A stretch of 64,000 bases of DNA from Streptomyces sp. NBC_00490 (lineage in GTDB: Bacteria > Actinomycetota > Actinomycetes > Streptomycetales > Streptomycetaceae). Shown here one piece after another: positions 8,460 through 17,418 of the stretch. Made by a program: the position numbers and the translations under genes. Every line of letters begins with the position of its first letter. The first letter of the stretch is position 1. The DNA lies in NCBI RefSeq assembly GCF_036013645.1, contig NZ_CP107869.1:1488001-1552000 (forward strand). Reading direction: 5' to 3'. A model generated the notes under the pieces. The model saw nothing but the letters and a program-made list of their open reading frames with translations, searched no databases and was not told where the DNA came from.

Positions 8460-9728
8460 TTGTCCAGCGGTTCCAGCAGTTCCCGTATTCTCCGCCGACG
8501 TTTCCTGGCCGGCGGCGCCGCGCTCACCGCGGTGGTGGCCCTCTCCGCGTGCGGCGCGAAGACCGACGCGGCCGGCACGTCGTCCGACAAGGCCGCGAAG
8601 ATCGACGTCAGCGGTGACACGGTCAAGGTCGGTCTGCTCAACTCGCTCTCCGGCACCATGGCGATCAGCGAGGTGACCGTACGCGACTCGCTGAAGCTGG
8701 CGATCGCCGAGATCAACGCCTCCGGCGGGGTGCTCGGCAAGCAGATCAAGCCCATCAGCGAGGACGGCGCCTCCGACTGGCCGACGTTCGCCGAGAAGGC
8801 GCAGAAACTCATCAGGGAGGACGGGGTCGCGGCCACCTTCGGCTGCTGGACCTCCGCCAGCCGCAAGGCCGTCAAGCCGGTCTTCGAGAAGAACAAGTCG
8901 CTGCTGTTCTACCCGGTGCAGTACGAGGGCCTGGAGGAGTCCCCGTACATCTTCTACACCGGCGCGACCACCAACCAGCAGATCGTCCCGGGCCTCGACT
9001 ACCTCAAGAGCAAGGGCCTGAAGAAGATCTACCTGGTCGGCAGCGACTACGTCTTCCCGCGTACCGCCAACAAGGAGATCAAGGCGTACGCCAAGGCCAA
9101 CGGCATGACGATCGCCGGCGAGGACTACGCGCCGCTGGGCTCCACGGAGTTCTCCACGATCGCCAACAAGGTGAAGGCGTCGAAGGCGGACGCCGTCTTC
9201 AACACCCTCAACGGCGACTCCAACGTGGCCTTCTTCAAGGAGTACAAGTCCGCGGGGCTCACCGCCAAGACCATGCCGGTCGTCTCGGTGTCGATCGCCG
9301 AGGAGGAGGTCAAGTCGATCGGAACGCAGTACCTGGCGGGCCAGTTGACGGCCTGGAACTACTACCAGACCACCCCGGGCGCGGCGAACGCGAAGTTCGT
9401 GAAGGCGTACAAGGCCAAGTACGGCCAGGACAAGCCGACCAGTGACCCGATGGAGGCCGCGTACACCTCGGTCTACCTGTGGAAGGCGATGGTCGAGAAG
9501 GCGAAGTCCTTCGACCCGGAGAAGGTGAAGGCCGCCTCCGACGGCATCACCTTCGAGGCTCCCGAGGGCAAGGTCACCGTCGACGGCGCCTCGCAGCACG
9601 TCTACAAGACCGCCCGGATCGGCGAGATCGGCACCGACGGCCAGATCAAGGAGGTCTGGAACTCCGGCAAGCCCATCAAGCCGGACCCGTTCCTCAAGGG
9701 CTACTCCTGGGCCTCCGGCCTGTCCTGA
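8460..9728 (+). CDS. urtA: Urea ABC transporter substrate-binding lipoprotein UrtA
   Basis: A 422-aa extracytoplasmic urea-binding protein. The N-terminus has a Tat-like [11 protein letters not shown] core, a hydrophobic stretch and a lipobox ending LSAC (Cys about 31), so it is a membrane-tethered lipoprotein. Family signatures include [73 protein letters not shown] and [20 protein letters not shown]. The start is a TTG at 8460 with GAGGGGG just upstream; no better start lies in frame. It heads the urtABCDE operon behind the GlnR-like boxes, and a strong hairpin separates it from urtB. Confidence 0.97.
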   Translation: MSSGSSSSRILRRRFLAGGAALTAVVALSACGAKTDAAGTSSDKAAKIDVSGDTVKVGLLNSLSGTMAISEVTVRDSLKLAIAEINASGGVLGKQIKPISEDGASDWPTFAEKAQKLIREDGVAATFGCWTSASRKAVKPVFEKNKSLLFYPVQYEGLEESPYIFYTGATTNQQIVPGLDYLKSKGLKKIYLVGSDYVFPRTANKEIKAYAKANGMTIAGEDYAPLGSTEFSTIANKVKASKADAVFNTLNGDSNVAFFKEYKSAGLTAKTMPVVSVSIAEEEVKSIGTQYLAGQLTAWNYYQTTPGAANAKFVKAYKAKYGQDKPTSDPMEAAYTSVYLWKAMVEKAKSFDPEKVKAASDGITFEAPEGKVTVDGASQHVYKTARIGEIGTDGQIKEVWNSGKPIKPDPFLKGYSWASGLS

Positions 9729-9739
9729 CCGACCGTCAC

Positions 9740-9767
9740 ACGGCGGCCCCGCCCACGGGGCCGCCGT
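9740..9767 (+). terminator. Perfect hairpin between urtA and urtB
   Basis: An 11-bp perfect inverted repeat, ACGGCGGCCCC at 9740-9750 and its complement at 9757-9767 with a 6-nt loop, begins 12 nt after the urtA stop. There is no T-tract. In binding-protein operons such structures often cause partial termination or protect the 3' end, so UrtA would be made in excess over the permease; this is inferred. Confidence 0.6.
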
Positions 9768-9791
9768 CTCACGCCTCTCCGGAGCCGCCGT

Positions 9792-10688
9792 ATGACCGTG
9801 ATCCTCGGTCAGACCTTCACCGGCATCAGCATCGGTGCCGTCCTGCTGCTCATCGCGCTCGGCCTCTCGCTCACCTTCGGCCAGATGAACGTCATCAACA
9901 TGGCCCACGGCGAGTTCATCATGGCGGGCGCCTACACGACATACGTCCTGCAGAAGTCCATTTCCAGCGCGGGAATTTCACTGCTGGTCGCACTTCCCGT
10001 CGCATTTCTCGTCTCGGGCGCGCTGGGCGCGTTGCTGGAATGGCTGTTGATACGGCGCCTGTATCTGCGGCCACTTGACACTCTTCTCGTCACCTGGGGC
10101 GTCTCGCTGATGCTCCAGCAGCTGGCCCGGGACATTTTCGGCGCGCCCAATGTCCAGACCCGCGCGCCCGACGTCCTCACCGGGAACATCACCGTCATCG
10201 GCGGCGACGACCCGCTCACCTTCGCCAACAGCCGCCTGTTCATCCTGGGACTGGCGGTGGCGGCCGTGGTCGTGCTGTCGCTGACGCTGCGGCTGACCTC
10301 GCTGGGGCGCCGGATCAGGGCCGTGGTGCAGAACCGGGACCTGGCCGAGGTGTCCGGCATCTCGACCTCGACCGTGGACCGTACGGCCTTCTTCATCGGC
10401 TCCGGGCTCGCGGGGGTCGCCGGGGTCGCGCTCACGCTGGTCGGTCCGATCGGGCCCACGATGGGCACCAACGTCATCATCGACGCCTTCCTGGTGATCG
10501 TGGTCGGCGGCATCGGACAGCTCAAGGGCACGGTCATCGTCGCCTTCGTGCTGGGCGTGCTCCAGTCGGTCCTGGAGTACTCCACGACCGTCAGCGTCGC
10601 CAAGGTGCTGGTGCTCGTCGCCATCGTCGCGTTCCTCCAGTGGCGGCCCCAGGGGCTGTACACGCTGCGTACGAGGAGTCTCGTATGA
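9792..10688 (+). CDS. urtB: Urea ABC transporter permease UrtB
   Basis: A 298-aa inner-membrane permease of the branched-chain-amino-acid (LivH) type. It has about eight hydrophobic segments, the family block LSLTFGQMNVINMAHGEFIMAGAY near the N-terminus, LTSLGRRIRAVVQNRDLAEVSGIS (coupling region, about 175-200), and VVGGIGQLKGTVIVAFVLG near the end. GGAG stands eight bases before the ATG. The stop overlaps the start of urtC (ATGA), indicating translational coupling. It pairs with UrtC to form the transmembrane channel for urea. Confidence 0.96.
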   Translation: MTVILGQTFTGISIGAVLLLIALGLSLTFGQMNVINMAHGEFIMAGAYTTYVLQKSISSAGISLLVALPVAFLVSGALGALLEWLLIRRLYLRPLDTLLVTWGVSLMLQQLARDIFGAPNVQTRAPDVLTGNITVIGGDDPLTFANSRLFILGLAVAAVVVLSLTLRLTSLGRRIRAVVQNRDLAEVSGISTSTVDRTAFFIGSGLAGVAGVALTLVGPIGPTMGTNVIIDAFLVIVVGGIGQLKGTVIVAFVLGVLQSVLEYSTTVSVAKVLVLVAIVAFLQWRPQGLYTLRTRSLV

Positions 10689-11773
10689 ACCTCCTGACAG
10701 GCCGCTCGGCACGGGCGTGGGCGGGTTTCGCCGGGGCCGCCGTCCTCCTCTTCGCCGTCGCTCCGCTCGCGCTGTCCGACTTCCGGCTCGGGCTGCTCGC
10801 CAAGTACCTGTGCACGGCCATGGTCGCCGTCGGCGTCTGTCTGGCCTGGGGCCGCGGCGGGCTGCTGACGCTCGGGCAGGGGGTGTTCTTCGGGCTCGGC
10901 GGCTACGCCATGGCGATGCATCTCAAGATCGCCGATGCCGGGCCGGGCAACCTGCCCGACTTCATGCAGCTGTACGGCACGGCCACCGAACTCCCCTGGT
11001 GGTGGAAGCCGTTCGAGAACCCGCTGTTCGCCCTCGCGGCGACCGTGCTGCTCCCGATGGCCGTCGCCGCGCTGCTCGGTCTGTTCATCTTCCGGCGCCG
11101 GGTCAAGGGCGCCTACTTCGCGATCCTCAGCCAGGCCCTCGCCGCGGCGCTGGCCATCTGGCTGATCGGCCAGCAGGCCACCACCGGCGGCACCAACGGA
11201 CTCACCGACATCCAGGGCTTCTTCGGCTACAGCCTCGACGACCCGGTCAACCAGCGGATGGTGTACTTCGTCATCGCCGCGGCCCTGCTGCTGCTGATCG
11301 TGATCGCCCGCCAGCTGATCAACAGCCGGTACGGCGAACTCCTCGTCGCCGTACGGGACTCCGAGGAGCGGGTGCGCTTCCTGGGGTACGACCCGGCGAA
11401 CGTCAAGCTCGTCGCGTACGTCGTCGCCGCCGGTATGGCGGGCCTCGCGGGGGCGCTGTTCGTGCCGGCGGTCGGCATCATCTCGCCGGCGCTGATCGGC
11501 ATCGTGCCGTCCATCGAGTTCGTGATCGGCGCGGCGGTGGGCGGCCGGGCCAGCCTGGTGGGCGCGGTCCTGGGCGCGGTCGCGGTCGCGTGGGCCAAGA
11601 CCGCGCTGTCGGAGGAGTTCCCGGCGGCCTGGACGTACTTCCAGGGGCTGCTGTTCATCGTGGCGCTGGCCTTCCTGCCGGGCGGACTCGCCTCCCTGGC
11701 GGTCCTCGTACGGCGACGCAAGGCGACCACCGAGAAGAAGCCGACCGTCGTTCCCGTGGGAGAGGCAGCATGA
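10685..11773 (+). CDS. urtC: Urea ABC transporter permease UrtC
   Basis: A 362-aa LivM-type permease with about ten hydrophobic segments. It carries the block AWGRGGLLTLGQGVFFGLGGYAMAM (about 55-80), then LIGQQATTGGTNGLTDI, and the coupling region VAVRDSEERVRFLGYDPANVKLVAYVVAAGMAGLAGALF. The frame is open from 10640, but the ATG at 10685 is taken because it overlaps the urtB stop by ATGA. Its own stop overlaps urtD in the same way. The UrtB/UrtC heterodimer should form the membrane pore. Confidence 0.96.
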   Translation: MNLLTGRSARAWAGFAGAAVLLFAVAPLALSDFRLGLLAKYLCTAMVAVGVCLAWGRGGLLTLGQGVFFGLGGYAMAMHLKIADAGPGNLPDFMQLYGTATELPWWWKPFENPLFALAATVLLPMAVAALLGLFIFRRRVKGAYFAILSQALAAALAIWLIGQQATTGGTNGLTDIQGFFGYSLDDPVNQRMVYFVIAAALLLLIVIARQLINSRYGELLVAVRDSEERVRFLGYDPANVKLVAYVVAAGMAGLAGALFVPAVGIISPALIGIVPSIEFVIGAAVGGRASLVGAVLGAVAVAWAKTALSEEFPAAWTYFQGLLFIVALAFLPGGLASLAVLVRRRKATTEKKPTVVPVGEAA

Positions 11774-12531
11774 GCGAGCTGGAGATACGCGGACTGCGGG
11801 TGACCTTCGACGGGTTCACCGCCGTCGACGGGGTCGATCTCGATGTCAGCCCGGGTGATCTGCGCTTCCTCATCGGGCCCAACGGCGCGGGCAAGACGAC
11901 CCTCGTCGACGCGGTCACCGGTCTGGTGAGGGCGCAGGGCTCGGTGCGGTTCGACGGCCAGGAGCTGCTGGGGCGTGCCGTGCACCGGATCGCGCGGTCC
12001 GGGATCGGGCGGACCTTCCAGACGGCCACCGTCTTCGAGGAGTTGACGGTCCTGCAGAACCTGGACATCGCGGCGGGCGCCGGCCGGAGCATGTGGACCA
12101 TGCTGCGGCGCCGCAAGGACGTCCCGGAGCCCGTCGCGAGGGCGCTGGCGACCGTCGGGCTCACGGATCTCGCCGACTCCCCCGCCGGAATCCTCGCCCA
12201 CGGCCAGAAGCAGTGGCTGGAGATCGGCATGCTGCTCGTGCAGGACGTGAAGCTGCTGCTCCTCGACGAGCCGGTGGCCGGTATGAGCCACGACGAACGG
12301 CAGGCGACCGGGGAGCTGTTGCAGCGCATCAGCGAGGAGCGCACCGTCGTCGTCATCGAGCACGACATGGACTTCATGCGCTCCTTCGCGCGCAGCGTCA
12401 GCGTGCTGCACGCCGGCAAGGTGCTCAGCGAGGGCACGGTGGCCCAGGTGCAGGCGGACCCGAAGGTGCAGGAGGTGTACCTCGGGCACGCGGTGACCGA
12501 GGCCGTCCCTGCCGTCGTACAGGAGGCGTGA
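11770..12531 (+). CDS. urtD: Urea ABC transporter ATP-binding protein UrtD
   Basis: A 253-aa LivG-like ATPase. The Walker A is GPNGAGKTTL (about 38-47), followed by FQTATVFEELTV (Q-loop). The signature region is the variant AHGQKQWLEIGMLL, as is usual for UrtD in place of LSGGQ, followed by Walker B LLLLDEPVAGM and the switch His in VVVIEHDMDFM. GAGAGG precedes the ATG, which overlaps the urtC stop (ATGA). It powers urea import from the cytoplasmic face together with UrtE. Confidence 0.96.
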   Translation: MSELEIRGLRVTFDGFTAVDGVDLDVSPGDLRFLIGPNGAGKTTLVDAVTGLVRAQGSVRFDGQELLGRAVHRIARSGIGRTFQTATVFEELTVLQNLDIAAGAGRSMWTMLRRRKDVPEPVARALATVGLTDLADSPAGILAHGQKQWLEIGMLLVQDVKLLLLDEPVAGMSHDERQATGELLQRISEERTVVVIEHDMDFMRSFARSVSVLHAGKVLSEGTVAQVQADPKVQEVYLGHAVTEAVPAVVQEA

Positions 12532-13223
12532 TGCTGCAGATCGAGGACGTCCGCGTCGGCTACCACCGCAGCACGGTCCTGCACGGGGTGTCGGTCGAGG
12601 TACCGAAGGACGGCGTGGCCGCGGTGCTCGGGCACAACGGCGCCGGCAAGAGCACGCTGCTGCGTGCCGCCGTCGGTCTGCTCACCCCGAGCAGCGGGAC
12701 GATCCGTCTCGACGGTGAGGACATCACCCGTCGCAAGCCGCACGAGCGGGTCGCGCGGGGGATGGCGTACGTCCCGCAGGGGCAGCAGTCGTTCCCGCAC
12801 CTGACCACCGCGGAGAACCTTCAGCTCGTCGCGGACGGCCGTCGACGCGGCAAGGAGGCGATCGCCGAGGCGCTGGACCTGTTCCCCGCGCTGCGAACCC
12901 TCTCGGGCCGACGGGCGGGACTGCTCTCCGGCGGTCAGCGGCAGCAACTTGCCATCGCCCGAGCCCTGGTGACGGAGCCTCGGATCCTCCTCCTCGACGA
13001 GCCGACCGAGGGCATCCAGCCGTCGGTGGTGGCCGAGATCGAGGAGACGATCCTCGCGCTGGCCGCCCGGGGCGGACTGTCGGTGCTGCTGGTCGAGCAG
13101 CACGTCGGCTTCGCGATGCGGGCGGCGCAGAAGTACTACGTCCTGGAGGCCGGGCGGGTCACGTCCTTCGGCGAGGGCGGCAAGGAGTCGGAGCTCGCGG
13201 TGCGGGAGGCGCTCAGCGTGTGA
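12531..13223 (+). CDS. urtE: Urea ABC transporter ATP-binding protein UrtE
   Basis: A 230-aa LivF-like ATPase with Walker [11 protein letters not shown] (about 34-43), Q-loop [13 protein letters not shown], signature [16 protein letters not shown], Walker [14 protein letters not shown] and switch [15 protein letters not shown] stands immediately before the ATG, whose A is the last base of the urtD stop. It closes the urt operon. Its last 11 bases overlap the 3' end of the convergent sigma factor gene, so the two transcripts run into each other and no separate terminator is visible. Confidence 0.96.
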   Translation: MLQIEDVRVGYHRSTVLHGVSVEVPKDGVAAVLGHNGAGKSTLLRAAVGLLTPSSGTIRLDGEDITRRKPHERVARGMAYVPQGQQSFPHLTTAENLQLVADGRRRGKEAIAEALDLFPALRTLSGRRAGLLSGGQRQQLAIARALVTEPRILLLDEPTEGIQPSVVAEIEETILALAARGGLSVLLVEQHVGFAMRAAQKYYVLEAGRVTSFGEGGKESELAVREALSV

Positions 13224-14382
13224 GGCGGCGTGCGAGCCAGGCGCGTTCCGCCGGGTTCCCGGCCAGGGCGACGGCGGCCTCGTAGGCCTGCGCCGCCTCC
13301 GTGTCCCGGCCCAGGCGCCGCAGCAGGTCGGCGCGGACCGCGTGGAAGACGTGGTAGCCGTCGAGGTCGAGGGTGTCGACGAGGTCGAGTGCCGGGCGCG
13401 GTCCCTCGACCTCGGCCACGGCGACCGCCCGGTTCAGGGCCACGACCGGGCCGGGGGCCAGGGCCGTCAGCTGGTCGTACAGCTGGAGGACCTGCGTCCA
13501 GTCCGTCGGCGGCCCGTCGCTGTGGACGGCCTGGATGGCGGCCTGGATCTGGTACGGCCCCGGCTGGTTGCGGCGCAGACACCGTCGTACGAGATCCTGC
13601 CCCTCGGCGACGAGCTCGCGGTCCCAGCGCCCGCGGTCCTGCTCGGGCAGCGGCACGAGCACGCCCTCGCCGTCCTGCCGCGCCGCCCGGCGGGACTCGA
13701 CGAGGAGCATCAGGGCGAGCAGGCCCGTGGCCTCGGGCTCGTCCGGCATCAGGTCGGTCAGCAGGCGGCCGAGGCGGATCGCCTCGGCGCACAGGTCGGC
13801 CGAGCCCTCGTTGAAGATCAGGTAGACGACGGCGAGGACCCCGCGCAGCCGGTCCGGGAGGTCGGCGTCGCGGGGCACGCGGTACGGGATCCGGGCGTCG
13901 CGGATCTTCGCCTTGGCGCGGACCAGGCGCTGCGCCATGGTCGGCTCGGGGACGAGGAAGGCGCGGGCGATCTGGGGTGTGGTGAGCCCGCCGAGCAGGC
14001 GCAGGGTCAGGGCGACCCGGGCCTGCGGCGCGAGGGCGGGATGGCAGCAGGTGAAGATCAGACGGAGGCGTTCGTCGCGCACGGGGCCCTCCTCGGGCGG
14101 CGCGTCAGGGGTGTGCAGGAGGGCGGCCTCGGCGTGCCGGCCGTCCCGTTTGGCCTCGCGGCGCAGCCGGTCGATCGCGCGGTTGCGGGCGGTGGTGATG
14201 ATCCAGCCGGCCGGGCTCGGCGGCACTCCGGTCTCCGGCCAGCGCCCGACGGCCGTGGTGAAGGCGTCCTGGACCGCTTCCTCGGCGAGGTCGATGTCGC
14301 CGAGGAAGCGGACGAGGACGGCGACGGCCCGGCCGTACTCGGCTCGGAAGACGGCCTCGACGTCGACGGGCGCCGGCATCAT
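13213..14382 (-). CDS. ECF42-type RNA polymerase sigma factor with C-terminal extension
   Basis: A 389-aa sigma factor. Region 2 (about 8-85) reads [30 protein letters not shown] then [16 protein letters not shown]. Region 4 (about 120-165) holds [20 protein letters not shown] and [22 protein letters not shown] roughly 200-residue TPR-like extension follows ([41 protein letters not shown]). This architecture with a DGPF partner gene defines group ECF42, where the extension rather than an anti-sigma factor controls activity. The frame is open to 14454, but the ATG at 14382 overlaps the partner's stop (ATGA). Stimulus and targets beyond its own operon are unknown. Confidence 0.9.
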   Translation of the reverse strand: MMPAPVDVEAVFRAEYGRAVAVLVRFLGDIDLAEEAVQDAFTTAVGRWPETGVPPSPAGWIITTARNRAIDRLRREAKRDGRHAEAALLHTPDAPPEEGPVRDERLRLIFTCCHPALAPQARVALTLRLLGGLTTPQIARAFLVPEPTMAQRLVRAKAKIRDARIPYRVPRDADLPDRLRGVLAVVYLIFNEGSADLCAEAIRLGRLLTDLMPDEPEATGLLALMLLVESRRAARQDGEGVLVPLPEQDRGRWDRELVAEGQDLVRRCLRRNQPGPYQIQAAIQAVHSDGPPTDWTQVLQLYDQLTALAPGPVVALNRAVAVAEVEGPRPALDLVDTLDLDGYHVFHAVRADLLRRLGRDTEAAQAYEAAVALAGNPAERAWLARRLTR

Positions 14383-14735
14383 TCCTCTGCCTGGTGCATG
14401 AACGGGCGCACCTCGATGGCCAAGATGGTGGCCCGGGCCGCCTTCTTGCCCCATTCCAGGGCCGCGTCCAGGTCGGGGGCCTTGATGAGACAGATGCCGC
14501 CCAGGTACTCCTTGCCCTCGGCGTACGGTCCGTCGGTGATCAGGACGTCGCCGTCCCCGGGACGCAGCACGGTGGCCGTGTCGGGGCCGTGGAGTCCCCC
14601 GGCGAAGACCCAGGCGCCGGCCTCGCGCAGTTCCGCGTGGAAGGTGTCGAGGTTGCGGACGATCTCCGCCATGGCCTCGGGTCCGGGCGGTGTTCCGTCG
14701 GTCGGGGTGATCACGCTGAGCAGGTAGTACTGCAT
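14379..14735 (-). CDS. YCII-related (DGPF) domain protein
   Basis: A 118-aa ferredoxin-fold protein. [17 protein letters not shown], the [17 protein letters not shown] motif (the DGPF signature, here DGPY) and [21 protein letters not shown] are diagnostic. The family's chemistry is not firmly established. Genes of this type are regularly paired with ECF42 sigma factors, as here: its stop overlaps the sigma start. AAGGAGG precedes the ATG, and an ECF-like promoter lies 40-66 bp upstream, so this gene is probably the first gene of the self-activated operon. Confidence 0.92.
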   Translation of the reverse strand: MQYYLLSVITPTDGTPPGPEAMAEIVRNLDTFHAELREAGAWVFAGGLHGPDTATVLRPGDGDVLITDGPYAEGKEYLGGICLIKAPDLDAALEWGKKAARATILAIEVRPFMHQAEE

Positions 14736-14774
14736 GACGTCCTCCTTGGTGGCGTGTCGTTCTCTCAGCTCCTA

Positions 14775-14801
14775 CACGAACGGCTCACCCCCGGATCGAC
14801 A
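14775..14801 (-). promoter_or_regulatory. ECF42-type promoter for the DGPF-sigma operon
   Basis: On the minus strand TGTCGA (14801-14796) is followed after exactly 17 bp by CGTG (14778-14775). Work on ECF42 factors, as I recall it, gives a TGTCGA -35 with a CGA/TC-type -10 upstream of DGPF genes. The -35 match is perfect and the -10 close. The distance to the DGPF ATG is about 40 bp. This predicts autoregulation. Confidence 0.6.
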
Positions 14802-14833
14802 CCGCGCACGACGACATCGGGAGAATCTTTTCC

Positions 14834-15892
14834 ATGACCATGGCACCGCACCCGCTCGTCGTCCGCACCCAGGAGCTCGCCGACCGCCTCCTCGCCCCGC
14901 AGGCGGCGCGGGTCGACCTGGCGGAGGTGCCCGTGAGTCATGTCGCGGAGATCAGGCGGTCGGGGCTGCTCGGGGTGAGCGCGCCGCGGGAGTACGGCGG
15001 GGCGGGCGCCCCCGACCCGGTGGCGCGGGAGATCCAGGAGATCCTGGCCGGGGCGTGCTGCTCGACCTGGTTCGTGCAGACCCAGCACCACACTCCGGTG
15101 CGGATGCTCGCGAAGTCCGCAAGCCCGCTCCGGGAGCGGCTGTTGCGCCCCCTGGCGACCGGCGAGCTGCTGGCCGGGATCGCGTACGCCCATGTCCGCT
15201 CGTTCCCCCGGGTCCCCGTGCGGGCGAGGGCGGAGCGGGACGGCTGGCGGTTCGACGGAACGGTGCCCTGGTACACGGGCTGGGGGCTGAACGACGTGAT
15301 GCTGCTCGCGGGCGTGACCGACTCCGACGAGATCGTGTTCGCCTTCGCCGACGCCCGTGAGCAGCCGGGCCTGCGGGCCTCGGAGCCGATGCGGCTGGCG
15401 GCACTCACGGCCGCCCGTACGGTCTCCCTGGAGCTGGACGGACTGTGGCTGCCCGAGGAGAGCGTGGTCCTGCGCACCCCGCGGGAGAGGTTCGCCCTCG
15501 TCGACCTGCCCCGGAGCACCAACACGTCCCCGGCGGTCTTCGGGGTGGCGTACGCCGCGCTGCGTGTGCTGGAGGACGCCGGGGAGGCGGAGGCGGCCCG
15601 TGAACTGCGCGGGCAGGTCGACGAGGTGCGGCGGCGGGCGTACGAGCTGGCCGACCACCCCGTCGCGCACGAGCGCGTCGAGGAACGCCTGGCACTCAAG
15701 ACCCGCTCGTACGACCTCATGCGCGCCGCCACGACCGCCGCGGTCGTGGCCGGGGGCGGCCGCACCATGGACGTACGCCATCCCGCCCAGCGGCTGGCCC
15801 GGGAGGGACTCTTCCTGCTGGTGCAGGGGCAGACGTCGCCGGTGCGCGGGGCGCATCTCGACGCACTGACACAGACCCGGGAGGCCGAATGA
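14834..15892 (+). CDS. Acyl-CoA dehydrogenase-family flavoprotein
   Basis: A 352-aa protein with the acyl-CoA dehydrogenase fold: an N-terminal helical part with LRRSGLLGVSAPREYGGAG-like residues (about 36-57), a central beta domain with GIAYAHVRSF and FDGTVPWYTGW, and a C-terminal helical bundle. It is shorter than true dehydrogenases (about 380-400 aa) and lacks the usual catalytic base block, so it may act as a flavin-dependent monooxygenase or oxidoreductase. It starts the plus-strand half of the organosulfur region and overlaps the NTF2-like gene by ATGA. The substrate is unknown; association with sulfur metabolism is only by position. Confidence 0.75.
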   Translation: MTMAPHPLVVRTQELADRLLAPQAARVDLAEVPVSHVAEIRRSGLLGVSAPREYGGAGAPDPVAREIQEILAGACCSTWFVQTQHHTPVRMLAKSASPLRERLLRPLATGELLAGIAYAHVRSFPRVPVRARAERDGWRFDGTVPWYTGWGLNDVMLLAGVTDSDEIVFAFADAREQPGLRASEPMRLAALTAARTVSLELDGLWLPEESVVLRTPRERFALVDLPRSTNTSPAVFGVAYAALRVLEDAGEAEAARELRGQVDEVRRRAYELADHPVAHERVEERLALKTRSYDLMRAATTAAVVAGGGRTMDVRHPAQRLAREGLFLLVQGQTSPVRGAHLDALTQTREAE

Positions 15893-16239
15893 ACACCAGC
15901 CCGACCGCCGTCGTCGAAGCGGCGTTCCGCCACTACCGTTCACAGGACCGCGAGGCCGCCTTCGCGCTCTACGCCGAGGACTTCACCTTCACCAGTCCGC
16001 GGGACGACCACATCGACAAGGCGGCCTTCTTCGAGCGGTGCTTCCCGACCGCGGACCGGTTCGCGGAGCAGCGACTGCTGCACGTCGTCCCCGCAGACGG
16101 GGAGCTCGTATTCGTCCACTACGAGTACGAGCTCACGACCGGCGGCCGGTACCGCAATGTCGAGGCGATCACCGTCCGGGACGGACTCGTCCGTGAGGTG
16201 CAGGTCTTCTTCGGCGGCGAGGTCGGCGGCAGCCGCTAG
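15889..16239 (+). CDS. NTF2/SnoaL-like small protein
   Basis: A 116-aa cone-shaped alpha+beta protein. VEAAFRHYRSQDREAAFALYAEDFTFTS at the start, FVHYEYELTTGGRYRNVEAITVRDGLVREVQVFF at the end and the internal DHIDKAAFFERCF are typical of SnoaL/limonene-epoxide-hydrolase-like folds. Members act as small hydrolases, isomerases or binding partners. Its ATG overlaps the preceding flavoprotein's stop, so the two are coupled. Its 3' end overlaps by 4 bp that of the convergent LLM monooxygenase. Confidence 0.82.
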   Translation: MNTSPTAVVEAAFRHYRSQDREAAFALYAEDFTFTSPRDDHIDKAAFFERCFPTADRFAEQRLLHVVPADGELVFVHYEYELTTGGRYRNVEAITVRDGLVREVQVFFGGEVGGSR

Positions 16240-17381
16240 CTCGCGAACGGCACCTGTGCCGAGGGAGCGGCCGGCTTCTCGAACGGGTGCTGCCACAGCC
16301 CCTGGGCGGCGAGCCGCGGCAGGACGCCCTCGCCGAACCAGTAGGCCTCCTCCAGGTGCGGATAGCCGGAGAGGACGAACTCGTCGATGCCGAGGGCGTG
16401 GTACTCCTTGATCCGCTCGGCGACCTCGTCGTGGCTGCCGACCAGGGCGGTGCCCGCGCCGCCGCGGACCAGGCCGATGCCGGCCCAGAGGTTGGGGTGG
16501 ATCTCCAGCCCGTCGCGGTTGCCTCCGCTGTGCAGGGCGAGCATCCGCTGCTGCCCCTCGGACTCGCTGCGGGCGAGTCCGGCCTGGACCGACTTCACGG
16601 TGTCCGGGTCGAAGCCCGCAAGGAGCCGGTTCGCCTCGGCCCACGCCTGCTCGGAGGTGTCGCGGGTGATGACGTGCAGCCGGATGCCGAAGCGCAGGGT
16701 GCGGCCGTGCTTCGCGGCGAGCCCCCGGATCCAGGCGATCTTCTCGGCAACCGCTGCCGGGGGCTCGCCCCAGGTCAGGTACACGTCGACGTGCCGCGCG
16801 GCGATCTCGCCGGCGATCGGCGAGGAGCCGCCGAAGTACACCTCGGGGACGGGGTCGGGCACCCGGGCGAGCTTGGCGTCCTCGACCTGGAGGTGTTCGC
16901 CCTTCAGGTCGACCGTCTTGCCCTCCCACAACCCGCGTACGACTTCGAGGAATTCGCCGGTACGGCGGTAGCGGTCGTCCTTGTCGAGGAAGTCGCCGTA
17001 GGCGCGCTGCTCATGGCTCTCGCCGCCGGTGACGACGTTGAGCAGGAGCCGTCCGCCGCTCTGCCGCTGGAAGGTGGAGGCCATCTGCGCGGCGAGGGTC
17101 GGTGAGACGAATCCGGGGCGGAAGGCGACCAGGAACTTCAACCGCTCGGTGTGCTGGCTGACCATGGCGGTGGTCAGCCACGCGTCCTCGCACCAGGCGC
17201 CGGTCGGCGTGAGCGCGCCGACGAAACCGAGGTCCTCGGCGGCGCGGGCGATCTGGCTCAGATAGGCCACCGTCGGCGGCCGGTCGCGCCCGGAGACGGT
17301 GGCCGGGGTGCCGTGGCCGCCGCCGACGACATGGCGGCTGTCCCCGTTGGTGGGCAGGAACCAGTGGAAGGTGAGGGACAC
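16236..17381 (-). CDS. LLM-class FMNH2-dependent alkanesulfonate monooxygenase (SsuD-like)
   Basis: A 381-aa bacterial-luciferase-like enzyme. Landmarks are LTFHWFLPTNGDSRHV, ARAAEDLGFVGALTPTGAWCED, LKFLVAFRPGFVSPTLAAQMASTFQR, GRLLLNVVTGGESHEQRAYGDFL, DRYRRTGEFLEVVRGLW, PEVYFGGSSPIAGEIAARHVDVYLTWGE and FVLSGYPHLEEAYWFGEGVLP. These match SsuD, which uses FMNH2 and O2 to split the C-S bond of alkanesulfonates to aldehyde plus sulfite. It is the last gene of the minus-strand sulfur operon, 37 bp after the SfnB-like gene. The reduced flavin would come from the FMN reductase encoded three genes earlier. Confidence 0.9.
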   Translation of the reverse strand: MSLTFHWFLPTNGDSRHVVGGGHGTPATVSGRDRPPTVAYLSQIARAAEDLGFVGALTPTGAWCEDAWLTTAMVSQHTERLKFLVAFRPGFVSPTLAAQMASTFQRQSGGRLLLNVVTGGESHEQRAYGDFLDKDDRYRRTGEFLEVVRGLWEGKTVDLKGEHLQVEDAKLARVPDPVPEVYFGGSSPIAGEIAARHVDVYLTWGEPPAAVAEKIAWIRGLAAKHGRTLRFGIRLHVITRDTSEQAWAEANRLLAGFDPDTVKSVQAGLARSESEGQQRMLALHSGGNRDGLEIHPNLWAGIGLVRGGAGTALVGSHDEVAERIKEYHALGIDEFVLSGYPHLEEAYWFGEGVLPRLAAQGLWQHPFEKPAAPSAQVPFAS

Positions 17382-17418
17382 GTGGGGGTCTCCGATCAGG
17401 GCTTCGGGATCTTCGGGG

